64,000 nt of DNA from Saxidomus purpurata (taxonomy: Eukaryota > Mollusca > Bivalvia > Venerida > Veneridae), in NCBI GenBank assembly GCA_022818135.1, contig JAFMSR010000001.1, forward strand, positions 3,996,495 through 4,060,494, read 5' to 3'. The notes beneath the pieces were generated by a model that was given only the letters and a program-made list of their open reading frames with translations, did not search any database and had not been told where the DNA came from. Both the position numbers and the translations under genes were made by a program. How positions within the stretch are numbered: position 1 is the stretch's first letter; each line of letters begins with the position of its first letter. Below, piece by piece: positions 22,586-33,500 of this stretch.

Positions 22586-24265
22586 ATGGAGGTGTCAGGA
22601 AGAACAGAAACCGGAATGCAACACGATCTATACACGGATATTTTATGTCAACCATGCCACGGCGACGGTGAAAACATACCAGCAGAGGGTTATTGTGAAA
22701 CATGTAACGAACACTTTTGTTCTTCCTGTCTGAAAGTTCATCGAAAACAGTCTGCAACTAAGAATCACGTGATAAAATCTAAAGATAAAATGCCGAGAGT
22801 TCAAGTCCATAGTGATCCGTGCTTGGAACTGTGTACTATCCACAAAAAGGAGATAGTGAAATTCTACTGTCAAGAACACGATACTGTAGGATGCGGCGAT
22901 TGTATGGTTCTACATCACAAGTCGTGTAGGGTTCAACTAGTTCCCGATGTATCCGGTAACTATGGCAACAGCCGTGAACTTGAGAATATTAAAAAGAAGA
23001 TTAATCAACTTCAGAAAGATATCATGCACTCAAAACGTGAAATAAGGCACAACATGAAAGTTGTTGAAGAAACAAAGGCCAAAATTATTTCAGAAATCAA
23101 AGCGTTTCGCAAAGAATTAAACAGCTACCTGGACCATGTTGAAGCGGAACTCATACAGGAAGTAGAAGAACTGAATGCCAAAGATGTCTCCATGCAGACA
23201 GAGCTCCAAGCCACATGTGAAACAATGGAAAACGAAATTAAAGAAGTTCAAAGTAAACTTCAACAATATTCAGACAAGATTAACCAATTATTTGTAACAG
23301 CCAAACTATCACAGGAAAGGCTACAGTCATATCAAACCTCAATTAAAGAAATTGCTTCTAAATGTGAAATGCAGCTGTGTACATTTGAACCGTCGAAAGA
23401 TTTGATGGCTGTGAAAGTGAAGCATGTTCCACTAGGAATACTCCAGAAGAAGAAAAGTGTTGCAACGAATGCGCATTTTGTGAAAGAGCTAAGTGTTAAA
23501 GACGACAATGAAAGAGGTGGCTGCTGGATAACAGGGCTAGGAATGATTTCGTATGATGAGATTGTGCTCTGTGATTATACAAACGGTTCTCTGAAGATCT
23601 TCGATGTAAAAAGGAACGAAATCATGCATAAGTACAAGTACGGAGCTCTTGCATGTTGGGATGTCACGGTAATCGATTCTGAAACTGTTGCTACAACCAT
23701 CCCAATTGAAGGAAAACTACTGTTCGTAAGTACAAAAGACAGACTATCGGAAAGATATAGTTTGTCAGTCAGGAAAGGTTGCAAAGGAATAGATCATCAC
23801 AATGGCGTTCTTGCTGTGACCTTTGAAAATCCTGCTGCTGTCCAGATATTGAACGTTACAGGAACAATTCTGCACGAAGTTACTGATAGCAGTGTATTGA
23901 AATATCCATCACATATATCTCTAAGCAATGACGACAAGAGTATTTTTGTGTCAGACAAAGGTAGTTCTGCTGTTTATGAGCTAACAATAGATGGTCGTCT
24001 AAAGAATTCGTTCACATGCGAGGGTATGAAACGTCCTAGAGGACTCGCAGTGACCAGTGATGGAACTGTCGTTGTTTGCGATGAAGAAAGGAGTAATTAT
24101 GTGTACTTGATCGTACCAGACACAAAAGAAATACTATCTGTCTCTGTGCAGGATGTGCAGAAACCATTTTCTGTTCTGGTTTGTGAAGAACAGAATCAAG
24201 TTTACATATCGGAGGACTTGAGCTGTTTTGATGGCAGGATTTCTCTGAAGATTTTTGACTTCTAA
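22586..24265 (+). CDS. TRIM-like protein: two B-boxes, coiled coil, NHL-like beta-propeller (no RING)
   Basis: Single-exon frame of 559 residues starting at AGACAATGG. B-box 1 ligands are C21, C24, C37, C40, C45, C48, H52, H61. B-box 2 spans about 79-118 with C83, H86, C95, H98, C103, C106, H110 and C114. Residues about 130-265 form a long charged coiled coil (LENIKKKINQLQKDI onwards). Residues about 300-559 are built of repeated 40-residue blades with phrases such as VSDKGSSAVYEL and RPRGLAVTSDGTVVVCDE, typical of NHL-type propellers. No RING precedes the B-boxes, so ubiquitin-ligase activity is not predicted. This is the large bivalve class of RING-less TRIM2/3/45/71-like genes, with proposed but mostly unproven immune roles. 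Exact orthology unclear. Confidence 0.9.
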   Translation: MEVSGRTETGMQHDLYTDILCQPCHGDGENIPAEGYCETCNEHFCSSCLKVHRKQSATKNHVIKSKDKMPRVQVHSDPCLELCTIHKKEIVKFYCQEHDTVGCGDCMVLHHKSCRVQLVPDVSGNYGNSRELENIKKKINQLQKDIMHSKREIRHNMKVVEETKAKIISEIKAFRKELNSYLDHVEAELIQEVEELNAKDVSMQTELQATCETMENEIKEVQSKLQQYSDKINQLFVTAKLSQERLQSYQTSIKEIASKCEMQLCTFEPSKDLMAVKVKHVPLGILQKKKSVATNAHFVKELSVKDDNERGGCWITGLGMISYDEIVLCDYTNGSLKIFDVKRNEIMHKYKYGALACWDVTVIDSETVATTIPIEGKLLFVSTKDRLSERYSLSVRKGCKGIDHHNGVLAVTFENPAAVQILNVTGTILHEVTDSSVLKYPSHISLSNDDKSIFVSDKGSSAVYELTIDGRLKNSFTCEGMKRPRGLAVTSDGTVVVCDEERSNYVYLIVPDTKEILSVSVQDVQKPFSVLVCEEQNQVYISEDLSCFDGRISLKIFDF

Positions 24266-24683
24266 ATTAATGCCATAACAAATTGCTAGATTGCTTATAC
24301 AATGTATAATGACCACGAAGAAAACCGGCACTATGTATGAACAGTAAAAAATGAAACAGAAACAATATGTACTTCACCAAGTAAAGGCAATCCATGGACT
24401 AAACGTTTATGCGTAAGCTTAATCTAACTTAAAATTACAAGATTTTTCACTCTCTGTGAAAGTTATTTATCTGATTCCAGACTTTGACACGGAAAACTAT
24501 GATATTGTTGATTATGAGAGACAATTAAAGTTCAAGTTTTACTTTCTACTTTTATTACAATATATTTTTTAAAAAACAATTTCGTTGAATTGCGTTCACC
24601 CGCCATTTGAAATCACGTACGTTTATGAAAGGATAAAATTTTGTTTTGCAATTCTGGTATTGGGTTTTAGAACATTTGTGCAA

Positions 24684-24689
24684 AATAAA
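24684..24689 (+). terminator. Poly(A) signal AATAAA after the TRIM-like gene
   Basis: AATAAA within AAAATAAAATAAAATG about 420 nt after the stop; a second AATAAA occurs near 24762. Either could end the transcript. Confidence 0.5.
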
Positions 24690-24789
24690 ATAAAATGTTA
24701 TATTGCAATTGGATTGAAAGAAAGGCTTTTTGAAGTTTGTTGATTATATTTGTGTAGGGAAAATAAAGTGTAAACAGTAAAACAACCAT

Positions 24790-25514
24790 AATTACCCTGC
24801 GGAGGCCTTCAATTTCAGTGGGTATGAATATCCTGCTTACGGATGAATTCCCTTTTTCAGTTTTGGTTAAAGGCCATAAGATAATTAATTTGACAGGATT
24901 ACATTCTGATCACTATTTTTAAGTCTCTATACAGATTATATTGGGAAAATGGCCCACCCCACTGGGTTCCTCGTTTGTTAAGGGATAAAACGTTGGTGTG
25001 TTCTTGTAAGTTGATTATCTGTGCGAAATAAAATAAAATTCTGACACTTAGTTTCAAAGTTTTTATTGAAATGAAAAGGAGACGACCCACTGCATTGGGG
25101 CCTCATTTCAGAAGAAATCAGTTTTGTTCAAGCAGTTTTGGTTAGGGACCATACGATTATTTTCATGTAACCAAAGCCAATCAAGTTCTGACTACTGATT
25201 TCATAGAATTTCCCTATATAAGTTATACAGGGAAAGCAGCCTTATCCCATTAACTTCTAATGGCCAAATCTTTAATGGAATGTACCAATTTTGAACAGTT
25301 CAACACCTATTATTTGTACCACGTAAAATTAAATTAATCATACCTGGAACAAAAGTTATGGAAGAAATGACAAGGTTTGGTGGTTTTATGAAAAGACAGG
25401 GAAAGGGGCAAAGATATCCCCATGGGCAGATACAGACAAGGCTTGCGTGGGGGAGCTGACTTAAACTTTCCAAGTGAGTATGGTTGTAGAATGTACAATG
25501 ATTTTTTCTCATTA
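24790..25514. other. Spacer after the TRIM-like gene, no gene recognised
   Basis: AT-rich, with two similar phrases (CCCACTGGGTTCC near 24957 and CCCACTGCATTGG near 25086; GTTTTGGTTA-GG-CCATA near 24862 and 25135), suggesting a further degenerate tandem repeat of about 250 bp. No open frame of interest. Confidence 0.35.
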
Positions 25515-26290
25515 AGTTGGACTGGTGACCTAGTTTTTCAACCAATGTGACCCAGTATTTATCTCGACATACATTTTATCAAAAAACATACTTATAAAAC
25601 ATGAAAAATATGGTCTCTAAAGTGTTCACAATATTTACTTCGGTTTGACATTTTAATTCAATGCGACCCTGTTTTGAACTTTGCCCTGTGTTCATCAAGA
25701 CTAACATTCAGACAAACTTTCCAATTTGGTACAAAATGTGTAAAATGTGGCCACTGGAGTTTTCGCATGGTTTATGTGATTTGACCAGGTGGCCTAGCTT
25801 TTGAACAAACACGGCCCACTTTCAAACTCAATACTAGTTCATCAGGAATTTTAACCAACTTCACAATAATTGGGTATATGTTGCTCTCAAGTGTCCATAG
25901 GATTTTTCTATGTTTGAACTAGGGACCTAGTTTCTTTATCCAGTGAAACTTATTTCAATCATCAATACAAACATTCTACATATACTTTCATGAAACTTGT
26001 GGTTAGAAAACATGACCTCTAAGAAGGCTCACACAGATTTTATATGATTTGACCTCGTGACCTAGTTTTTTCACCTCACTTAACTCAGTTTCAAACCTAG
26101 AGTCAATCAAAACAAACATTCTAGGTAATTTTCATGATAATTGGGTATAAAATGTGGCTTCTAAAATGTTCACAAGGATTTGCTATGATTTGATCCAGTG
26201 ACTTAGTTTCTGGTCACAACAGATTTAATTTTGAACATCAGTACAAACATTCTGGCTAACTCTCATAACGATCAACTGACAAATACTTCA
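25515..26290 (+). repeat. Degenerate tandem repeat, unit about 135 bp, about six units
   Basis: Phrases such as TTTGACC-GTGACCTAGTTTTT, CCCAGTTT-AAC, ATCA-GACAAACATTCT, TTCATGA-AATTGGGTA and GG-TCTA-AGTGTTCACA recur in the same order at about 135-bp spacing (near 25525, 25793, 25925, 26062, 26200). Divergence between units is high. No coding capacity. The word order resembles dispersed repeats common in bivalve genomes. Confidence 0.7.
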
Positions 26291-27360
26291 TACAAACTTA
26301 TAGCTACAAATAGCTAACTTAAGCGTACACAAACATGCTAAAAACAAAAATAAATAGGCATGTAAATTTTTACAATTTATTTCATAATCAATAATCTGTA
26401 CATAAACATAGTAAGGTTTGGTCAACATAATTATGAACGAAGATTATATTTAATTTTACTTCAAGTACAATGCCACCATGGACTGTTCAGTCTGCAATGC
26501 CCTAATTATTTGGCCTTGCACAGTGTGTGTTTATTTATTACTTTCTGCAAAACAGTGAAACATCAAACTACAGAGGACCTCCATAAGCAGTTTATCTGAA
26601 GATTTTTTCCTGAAACTGGAGAATTTTGATGCAAGTACTTACACATTTTCAAATACAAACCATATTCTGCAATGGAGAGCAACTTCTGTACTAAAACTAA
26701 AATCTATAAACCTATGAAAGCAGTGGTCATCATGTGCTTTGGAAAATAGAAAGAAATCTAAGTTTGTAATGTATTCATAACCACTATAAGACATGCATTT
26801 ATGTTTGAACCTATCAAAGATATTCAACTTTTATTCAAAAAGGGGTTTAAAATGTCTCTATTCCAACAGTAAGAAATTATCCTTTCTCAATGCTGTAGCT
26901 GAAACTAGGAGCTTGGCTGCCTGAGTGTAGAAGTACTTGCCAAGTTCCATTTGTTCAATTGACAAACTTTTTATCACAAGTTATAGCACTTTAACAGACA
27001 AATCTGTTGGATCGACTTAAAATAGATACACCATTAATTGCTCATTGTCTAAATGGTGTGCAGGTCTGGAAAGTCAGTCTGAGGCTGGAAATGAAGAAGG
27101 CAAGTAAAGGCAATAGCAAATACTAAGGTAGAGTATCTCTTCACTAAATATTTTTGTTGATACTGCATTTCACTTGTATAATTGGACTGACATTGTTAGT
27201 TACAGATTCTGAAGTAATCAGACATTTTGATTGGCATGTACTTTACTTGGGTCATTTGTCGGTGCTAATGGTTCTGAAAAAAAACTGCTAAGTATGTTCA
27301 TGGGTAATCATGAATGAACAAATAAACAATGCATAGAAATTCAAAATGTCAACAGGCAGA
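26291..27360. other. Spacer beyond the CCDC97 3' end, no gene recognised
   Basis: AT-rich sequence without a recognisable domain, RNA gene or clear repeat. A 62-codon frame on the minus strand (26827-26639) looks like chance. Confidence 0.45.
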
Positions 27361-27375
27361 TTTTATGTATGCATC

Positions 27376-27381
27376 TTTATT
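27376..27381 (-). terminator. Poly(A) signal for CCDC97
   Basis: TTTATT on the plus strand (AATAAA on minus), about 130 nt past the CCDC97 stop, giving a short 3' UTR. Confidence 0.6.
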
Positions 27382-27509
27382 AAAAAGTTACAATTTGCGA
27401 CTGCTCTGAGTACATGAGATCAAAAGAACGTTTTACAATCCACTTAATATTTGTACACACTGCATTGCTTTTTCTGTACATTACGCTTTTCTGTTGCTTC
27501 CATACTGAC

Positions 27510-30500
27510 TTATAAGTTGCTGTCAGAATGTATACTTTCAGGATCTTCGTCGTCAAAGTATTTCTCCTCAGCATCTGTATTTAACACGTTCAAATCATCA
27601 TAAGTTTCATTATTATCCACTTTGCTGAAAACAGAAAAAAACTTTGTAAATTTTAATGCATAGCTTTTAACAACTATTTATGTTTTGTGTCTGCATCAGG
27701 TGATAAATCTAAATGCTGTTTAATCAATTTTACCTGTGGTCTAAAATGCTTTGTTGTTTTTTTGTTATTTGTTGAAATGTATGTGCAAAAGCTATACATA
27801 GCTTGCGTTACATGTTTACTACTTTTCCGACAATAAATAACTATTGTACATGTATTATTGTTAAACTCTTCCCATGATGGCAGCAGCTGATTCTGCCTCT
27901 GCGACCAGTGCAGATCATGATCAGCCTGGCATCTGTGCAGCCTGATCATGATCTGCATTGTAAAGAATTCAGTCAGTAAGTTTTCACTCAGCATCCCTAT
28001 TAACATTTAATGGTACTTCCCATAATGGAAAATTGACAAATCCATTTTAGAAATTAAGCAGAACAAGTGTTAAAGCTTATTGCCTGGAAGTAGATCTTAT
28101 GGAAATCATTCACCATCCACTTCATTATTATTCAATATAATAACATGTTTAAATATTCTTATACTTTAAAGCTGCTCGCTCTAAGTTACCGTTGAATTTT
28201 TTTTTTTAAATTGACTACTTATACATAAATATAAAATTGAAGGCTATAATCAAAATATAAGCAAAAATCTTGGAAGGAATTTGCAGAAATTGATAGAAAA
28301 TGTTGGTTATATGGCATCGCTACACTTAATGTTTATATTGGAATTTCAAAAGTGTTGACAGCGTATTATTTGAAATTTAGAGATATATATGACAGGAATT
28401 TATACCGGAGCCTTTTTATATGACTTTATATTCCAAAATACATTATTTACATGCAGTTTGAAGAACTTTATTTTTTTACCAAAATGTGACAGCAAGCAGC
28501 TTTAAGCTAACAAAATTCAGATCTGATAGTCTCAGAATTGAGCTCTAGTAAGCATGGCAACCATGAAATATAGAATAAAATAGTTTTCAAATAAAATGGT
28601 TTACAAACACTTTAAAATCAAATGAAAATAACTACAGTAAAACTTTGTTACAATGAAATCCTTGGGTCCAGAGAAAAATGTTTGCTATATCGACAGTTCG
28701 CTGTATACATATAGCAAACTAAGTTCCTTATAAACAAAATATATAACAAACTTTGGACATATAGAAAAGAAGACTGTTCTTACCTCAATTTTGTGGTATT
28801 TTAATACAATTAAATATACATGTAGGCATGCACATGCATTTGTATATTTATTGATGTTTAATTGATTTACCTTTGATACATGCTTAATTTTATTTCAGAG
28901 TGTCAGCATAAGAATCGTCAAATTACCACATAAAATATGTTTCAAGTGTTCATGAGTTGTCCCCCTTCTCAAAAATTATTTTATAAGCATTATTGGATCA
29001 GGCAGCTTTTACCTTTTACCTAGATTACCACCTTTTTTAAGACATGTTATATCAATCAATAAATACCTACCTGTAGTCAAAACTCCTATCTTCACCATTT
29101 AAGAATTTCTCCTGCATTATGGTTAGGAACTCAGCCCTTAACTCTTGCCTTTGCTCCTCAGGAATCTTCGGTTTATCATCATCATCATCATCATCATCAT
29201 CAGTAATACTGTTGCTTTCCTTTTCTACAACATAAAACTTGCTGAAGAACTATGGTCTGCCAATACTGTATGTTAATACAATGGCAAAACCACAGCACCC
29301 AGTATTTTAAGTCACAGTTACTCATGTACAATAAACAAAACACAAAAGAAGATTATTGGGTTGTCTTAAACATACAAACGTTTCTCCTCAATACCTGAAT
29401 TCAGATTGTTTGCACAACAGATAATTACACCACTTAGAACTGTGAAATTGCATGATCTTCTCATTGCTTTCAACAGTGACAGTCAATAGATTCATTGTTT
29501 ACATGTAGTTAAGTTTAGTTGAAACCTATTTATTTTATATTGATTGTACTTAGTTGAAACCTGTTTATTTTATATTGATGTAGTCTATTTATCTATCTAT
29601 CTTCCTGTACTGTCGAACCCTTTACAGGGACTTAGACAATTTTGTGCGCGTCAAGCCACAAAGACTGTTAGTAGAAATTTACAAAAAAAGAAACAGGTCT
29701 GACAGAATAAGAGAAAAGGAGGCTTAATTATGTTAGTGATTAAAAGATAAAAACAGGAGTGGAGGCAGGTTATGGCAGGGCATGATCAATGCAGCTTACA
29801 GCAGCATTAAACTGATCAAGGGTAGGAAGGGAGGGAATATCAGGTGGGAGACTATTCCATAGGGCTATGGTCCTAGGGAAGGAGTACTTATAGTAGTCAG
29901 TGGTTGCGGTGATTAACCTGTAAGACAAGGGATGATAGTGGCGTGATTTCCCATTTAGAGGGGTGAGATTTCCTTGGATGGGGATTACAACCAAGTCGTT
30001 TGAAATTTTATACATGAGTGACAGCTGAGAGTCAATGTGCCGGAGGTCTAACCTGCGCCATTTTAGACTGTATAACATGTCTGTGACACTTGAACTGCGG
30101 CCAAAGTTAGACATAGTCCAGCACGCTGCCCTCCTTTGGACCGCTTCTATTTGGTCTATCTGGATTTGGATGTATGGTGACCAGACTTCTGAGCTATATT
30201 CCAGTTGGAGTCTTACTGGGGTCTGGTAGGCCATGGACTTAAGGGCTGTTGATTTGACCTTTATGTTCCTAAGAAGAAATCCTAGGGTTTTATTGAGCCT
30301 TTTTGGTTGACCTATTTATGTGGGCGTCCCATGAGAGATCGTTACATATATATCCATGCCAAGATATTTAGCTGAGGTAACAGATTCTAGTAGTGTATTG
30401 TGGAGAAAGTACTGTAATGGTATAGGCTGTTCCTTCTTGTGACGTCCATAACTTGACACTTGGTGGGACTGAATTCCATATCCCAGTCCAACTCCCAATT

Positions 30501-33500
30501 TTCTAGTGTGTTAAGATCATTTTGAAGGGTTTTAAATTGTTTGACAGAAGTTAGTGACATATAAATTGCAGTGTCATCTGCAAATAGACAGACTTTGGAA
30601 TTGATATTTTGTGGGAGGTCATTAATGTATACAAGGAAAAGCAGGGGCCCAAGCACTGACCCCTGCGGAACTCCAAAGGGGAGGGTATGGGCTCAGAAGT
30701 TGTGCCGTCTAGGATGACAGATTGAGAGCAGTTGTCGAGGAAGCTCTTTTAATCCATTGAAGGGTTTGGCCACGGATACCGTAATTATGCATTTTGAACA
30801 GGACTTTCTCATGGCTCACTTTGTCAAAAGCTTTGCTGAAATCTAACAGAATCAGGTCAACCTGTTGTTTGTTGTACACTGATTTCACAAGATCGCTAAC
30901 AAGCATAATTAGTTGGGTCACACAGGATCTTTTGTTGGAGATGGTACAGTTGAAACCTATTTATTTTATATTTTTAGACTTAAGTTTTTTGTTACATGTA
31001 ACTACTCTAAATGACTGCTTCCTGGAATTCTGATCAATACTGGAAAAAGGGATTAAGACGACTGCAAGGACACTTGCAGTCAATTCCGCTGATGGGATTC
31101 AAACCTGAAACCTCCAGGTTAAGAGCATGATACTCTATGGTTTGATTTACCACACACAAAGGCGTGCCTAGGGAGATCTGATCTGTTATTGGAGATAATG
31201 AGTACTAATTAGGAAATATTTCTGCTATTCAAGAGCAGTGTTATTGAGGGTGTGTATTCAAACTTCAGATGTTGATAGTATGCCCCTGATTGTTATGACT
31301 AGGTTTGGTGGTAACCTGATAAAAAACAAGAGCTGTCACATGACAGCACGCTCGACTATTCGAAAGCTTGTTGGTAAAATGGGGTTTTTGTCTAAGAACA
31401 GGAGTATTGTGTAATTGTCTATAAGAATTAAGGTCAAAGATATGAAACTTGTTCAAAGACCTTTGTAAATGTACATTGCATTCAAAGCCTTACTCTGGAT
31501 TCTGCATCCAACTGGAGGGAGGATGGGGGGATAATTTCAAAGAAATACATGACCTTGTATATATGATCATGAATAATTTTGTAACTTTTTCAAAATTGAT
31601 ATGTATAGAATTAAAAAGCATGACCGCTTCATGCTGCATAATTATTCTATGACTTTCAAAAGAAAGCCATTTTGAGTATTTCCATTTTAGTCTGGAAAAA
31701 CTGTGACAAAATTCTAAGTTAAAAAGGGCTAAATATGTCAAAAATCAAAAACTTGGTGAAGATGTTGACAGTAAATACGTTCGATAGTATTCTATCTTTA
31801 ACAAAAATTCAAAGTTAAAAAGGGACACAAATCTATCAAAAATCAAAACAGAGTTATAGAGTTGTTTCCTCAGGTGTAGATGTTGATGGTTGACACATAC
31901 TTTGAGTTTCAAGTCAATACTTTTGATAGTATTCAAAATATTTGACTTTTATAAAATCTTTTACCAAAAATTCTAAGTTAAAAAGGGATATAAATCTGTC
32001 AAAAATCAAAACAGAGTTATGGGGATTGTCTCCTCAGGTGTTTGATGGTAAACATTATTTTGAGTTTCAAGTCAATACCTTATATAGTATTCAAGATATT
32101 TGAATTTACAAAAAAAATTACCAAAAATTCTAAGTTAAAAAGGGGCATAAATCTGTCAAAAATCAAAACAGAGTTATGGGAATTGTTTCCTCAGGTGTAT
32201 ATGTTGGTGGTAGACACATACTTTTGAGTTTCAAGTCAATACCTTTTGATAGTATTCAAGATATTTGAATTTAAAAAAACTTTAACCAAAAATTCTAAGT
32301 TAAAAAGGGGCTAATCTGTCAAAAATCAAAACAGAGTTATGGGTATTGTTTCCTCAGGTGTAGATGTTGATGGTAGACACTACTTTGAGTTTCAAGTCAA
32401 TACCTTTGATATTATTCAAGATATTTGAATTTATAAAAACTTTAACCAAAAATTCTAAGTTAAAAAGGGGCATAAATCTGTCAAAAATCAAAACAGAGTT
32501 ATGGGGATTTTCCTCAGGTGTAGATGTTGATGGTAGACACATACTTTGAGTTTCAAGTCAATACCTTTGATAGTATTCAAGATATTTGAATTTATAAAAA
32601 CTTTAACCAAAAATTCTAAGTTAAAAAGGGGCATAAATCTGTCAAAAATCAAAACGAGGTATGGGGTTGTTTCCCAGGTGAAGATGTTGATGGTAAACAT
32701 ATAGTTTGAGTTTCAAGTCAATACCTTTGATAGTATTCAAGATATTTGAATTTATAAAAACTTTAACCAACGCAGACGCCGACGCCGAGTGCAGCCTCCT
32801 TATTCTTCGAATAGTCGAGCTAAAAATTATTCAAGTAAGATAACTATTTTGGTGAAATTTCAACTCAACAGTAATAACTTCATATGCATATGGCCATTTA
32901 GCTTATTATTTACCTTAGACACGATATTATACCAATAAACATAGTGACCATAAACATTTAAGTGTGCTGATAAAAAAAGAACTATTTGAGTTTGGAGAGG
33001 GAATGGTGCTATTCTAGCAAAATTTAGGTAAGTAAAGGGCAACAACTCTGAAGTAACTACAGTGATTTTGTGGCATATTAATATTTGCCTAGATAATATG
33101 CCCATTAACATAGTAATCAGGTTTGATGTTGATCTGACAAAACTATTCATGTTAGAGAGATGACAATGCTAGTTTGTGCAGTTTAATGCCTGACTCTGTA
33201 ATTCCTATGGCAAACAGGCTTATTATTGAACTTTACCGTGATATTATGCCCATGGATATTGTGTTTGGAAATGGTCGCATAAAAAGTGAGTGAAAGAGGA
33301 TAACTTTAGTTGCCTGCCTACGGCCATTACTGCTGGTGATCCAATTAAATAGTTTAAACTAATCTATTTATTCTGGATTGCAATACAAGTTCTTATAACT
33401 TAGATTAATTGCTCTCATGACTCACTTTAAAAGACAGAATCAATCTCAAAGAGAGAGAGAAATTGTGGAATTGTTGTGTCTTGCATTAAAGGACACTGCC

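Noticed and set aside
31745..32700. Plus and minus frames of 60-70 codons (for example FKSIPYIVFKIFEF-type)
   Set aside because: They are repeated readings of the ~160-bp core units of the family-A element.
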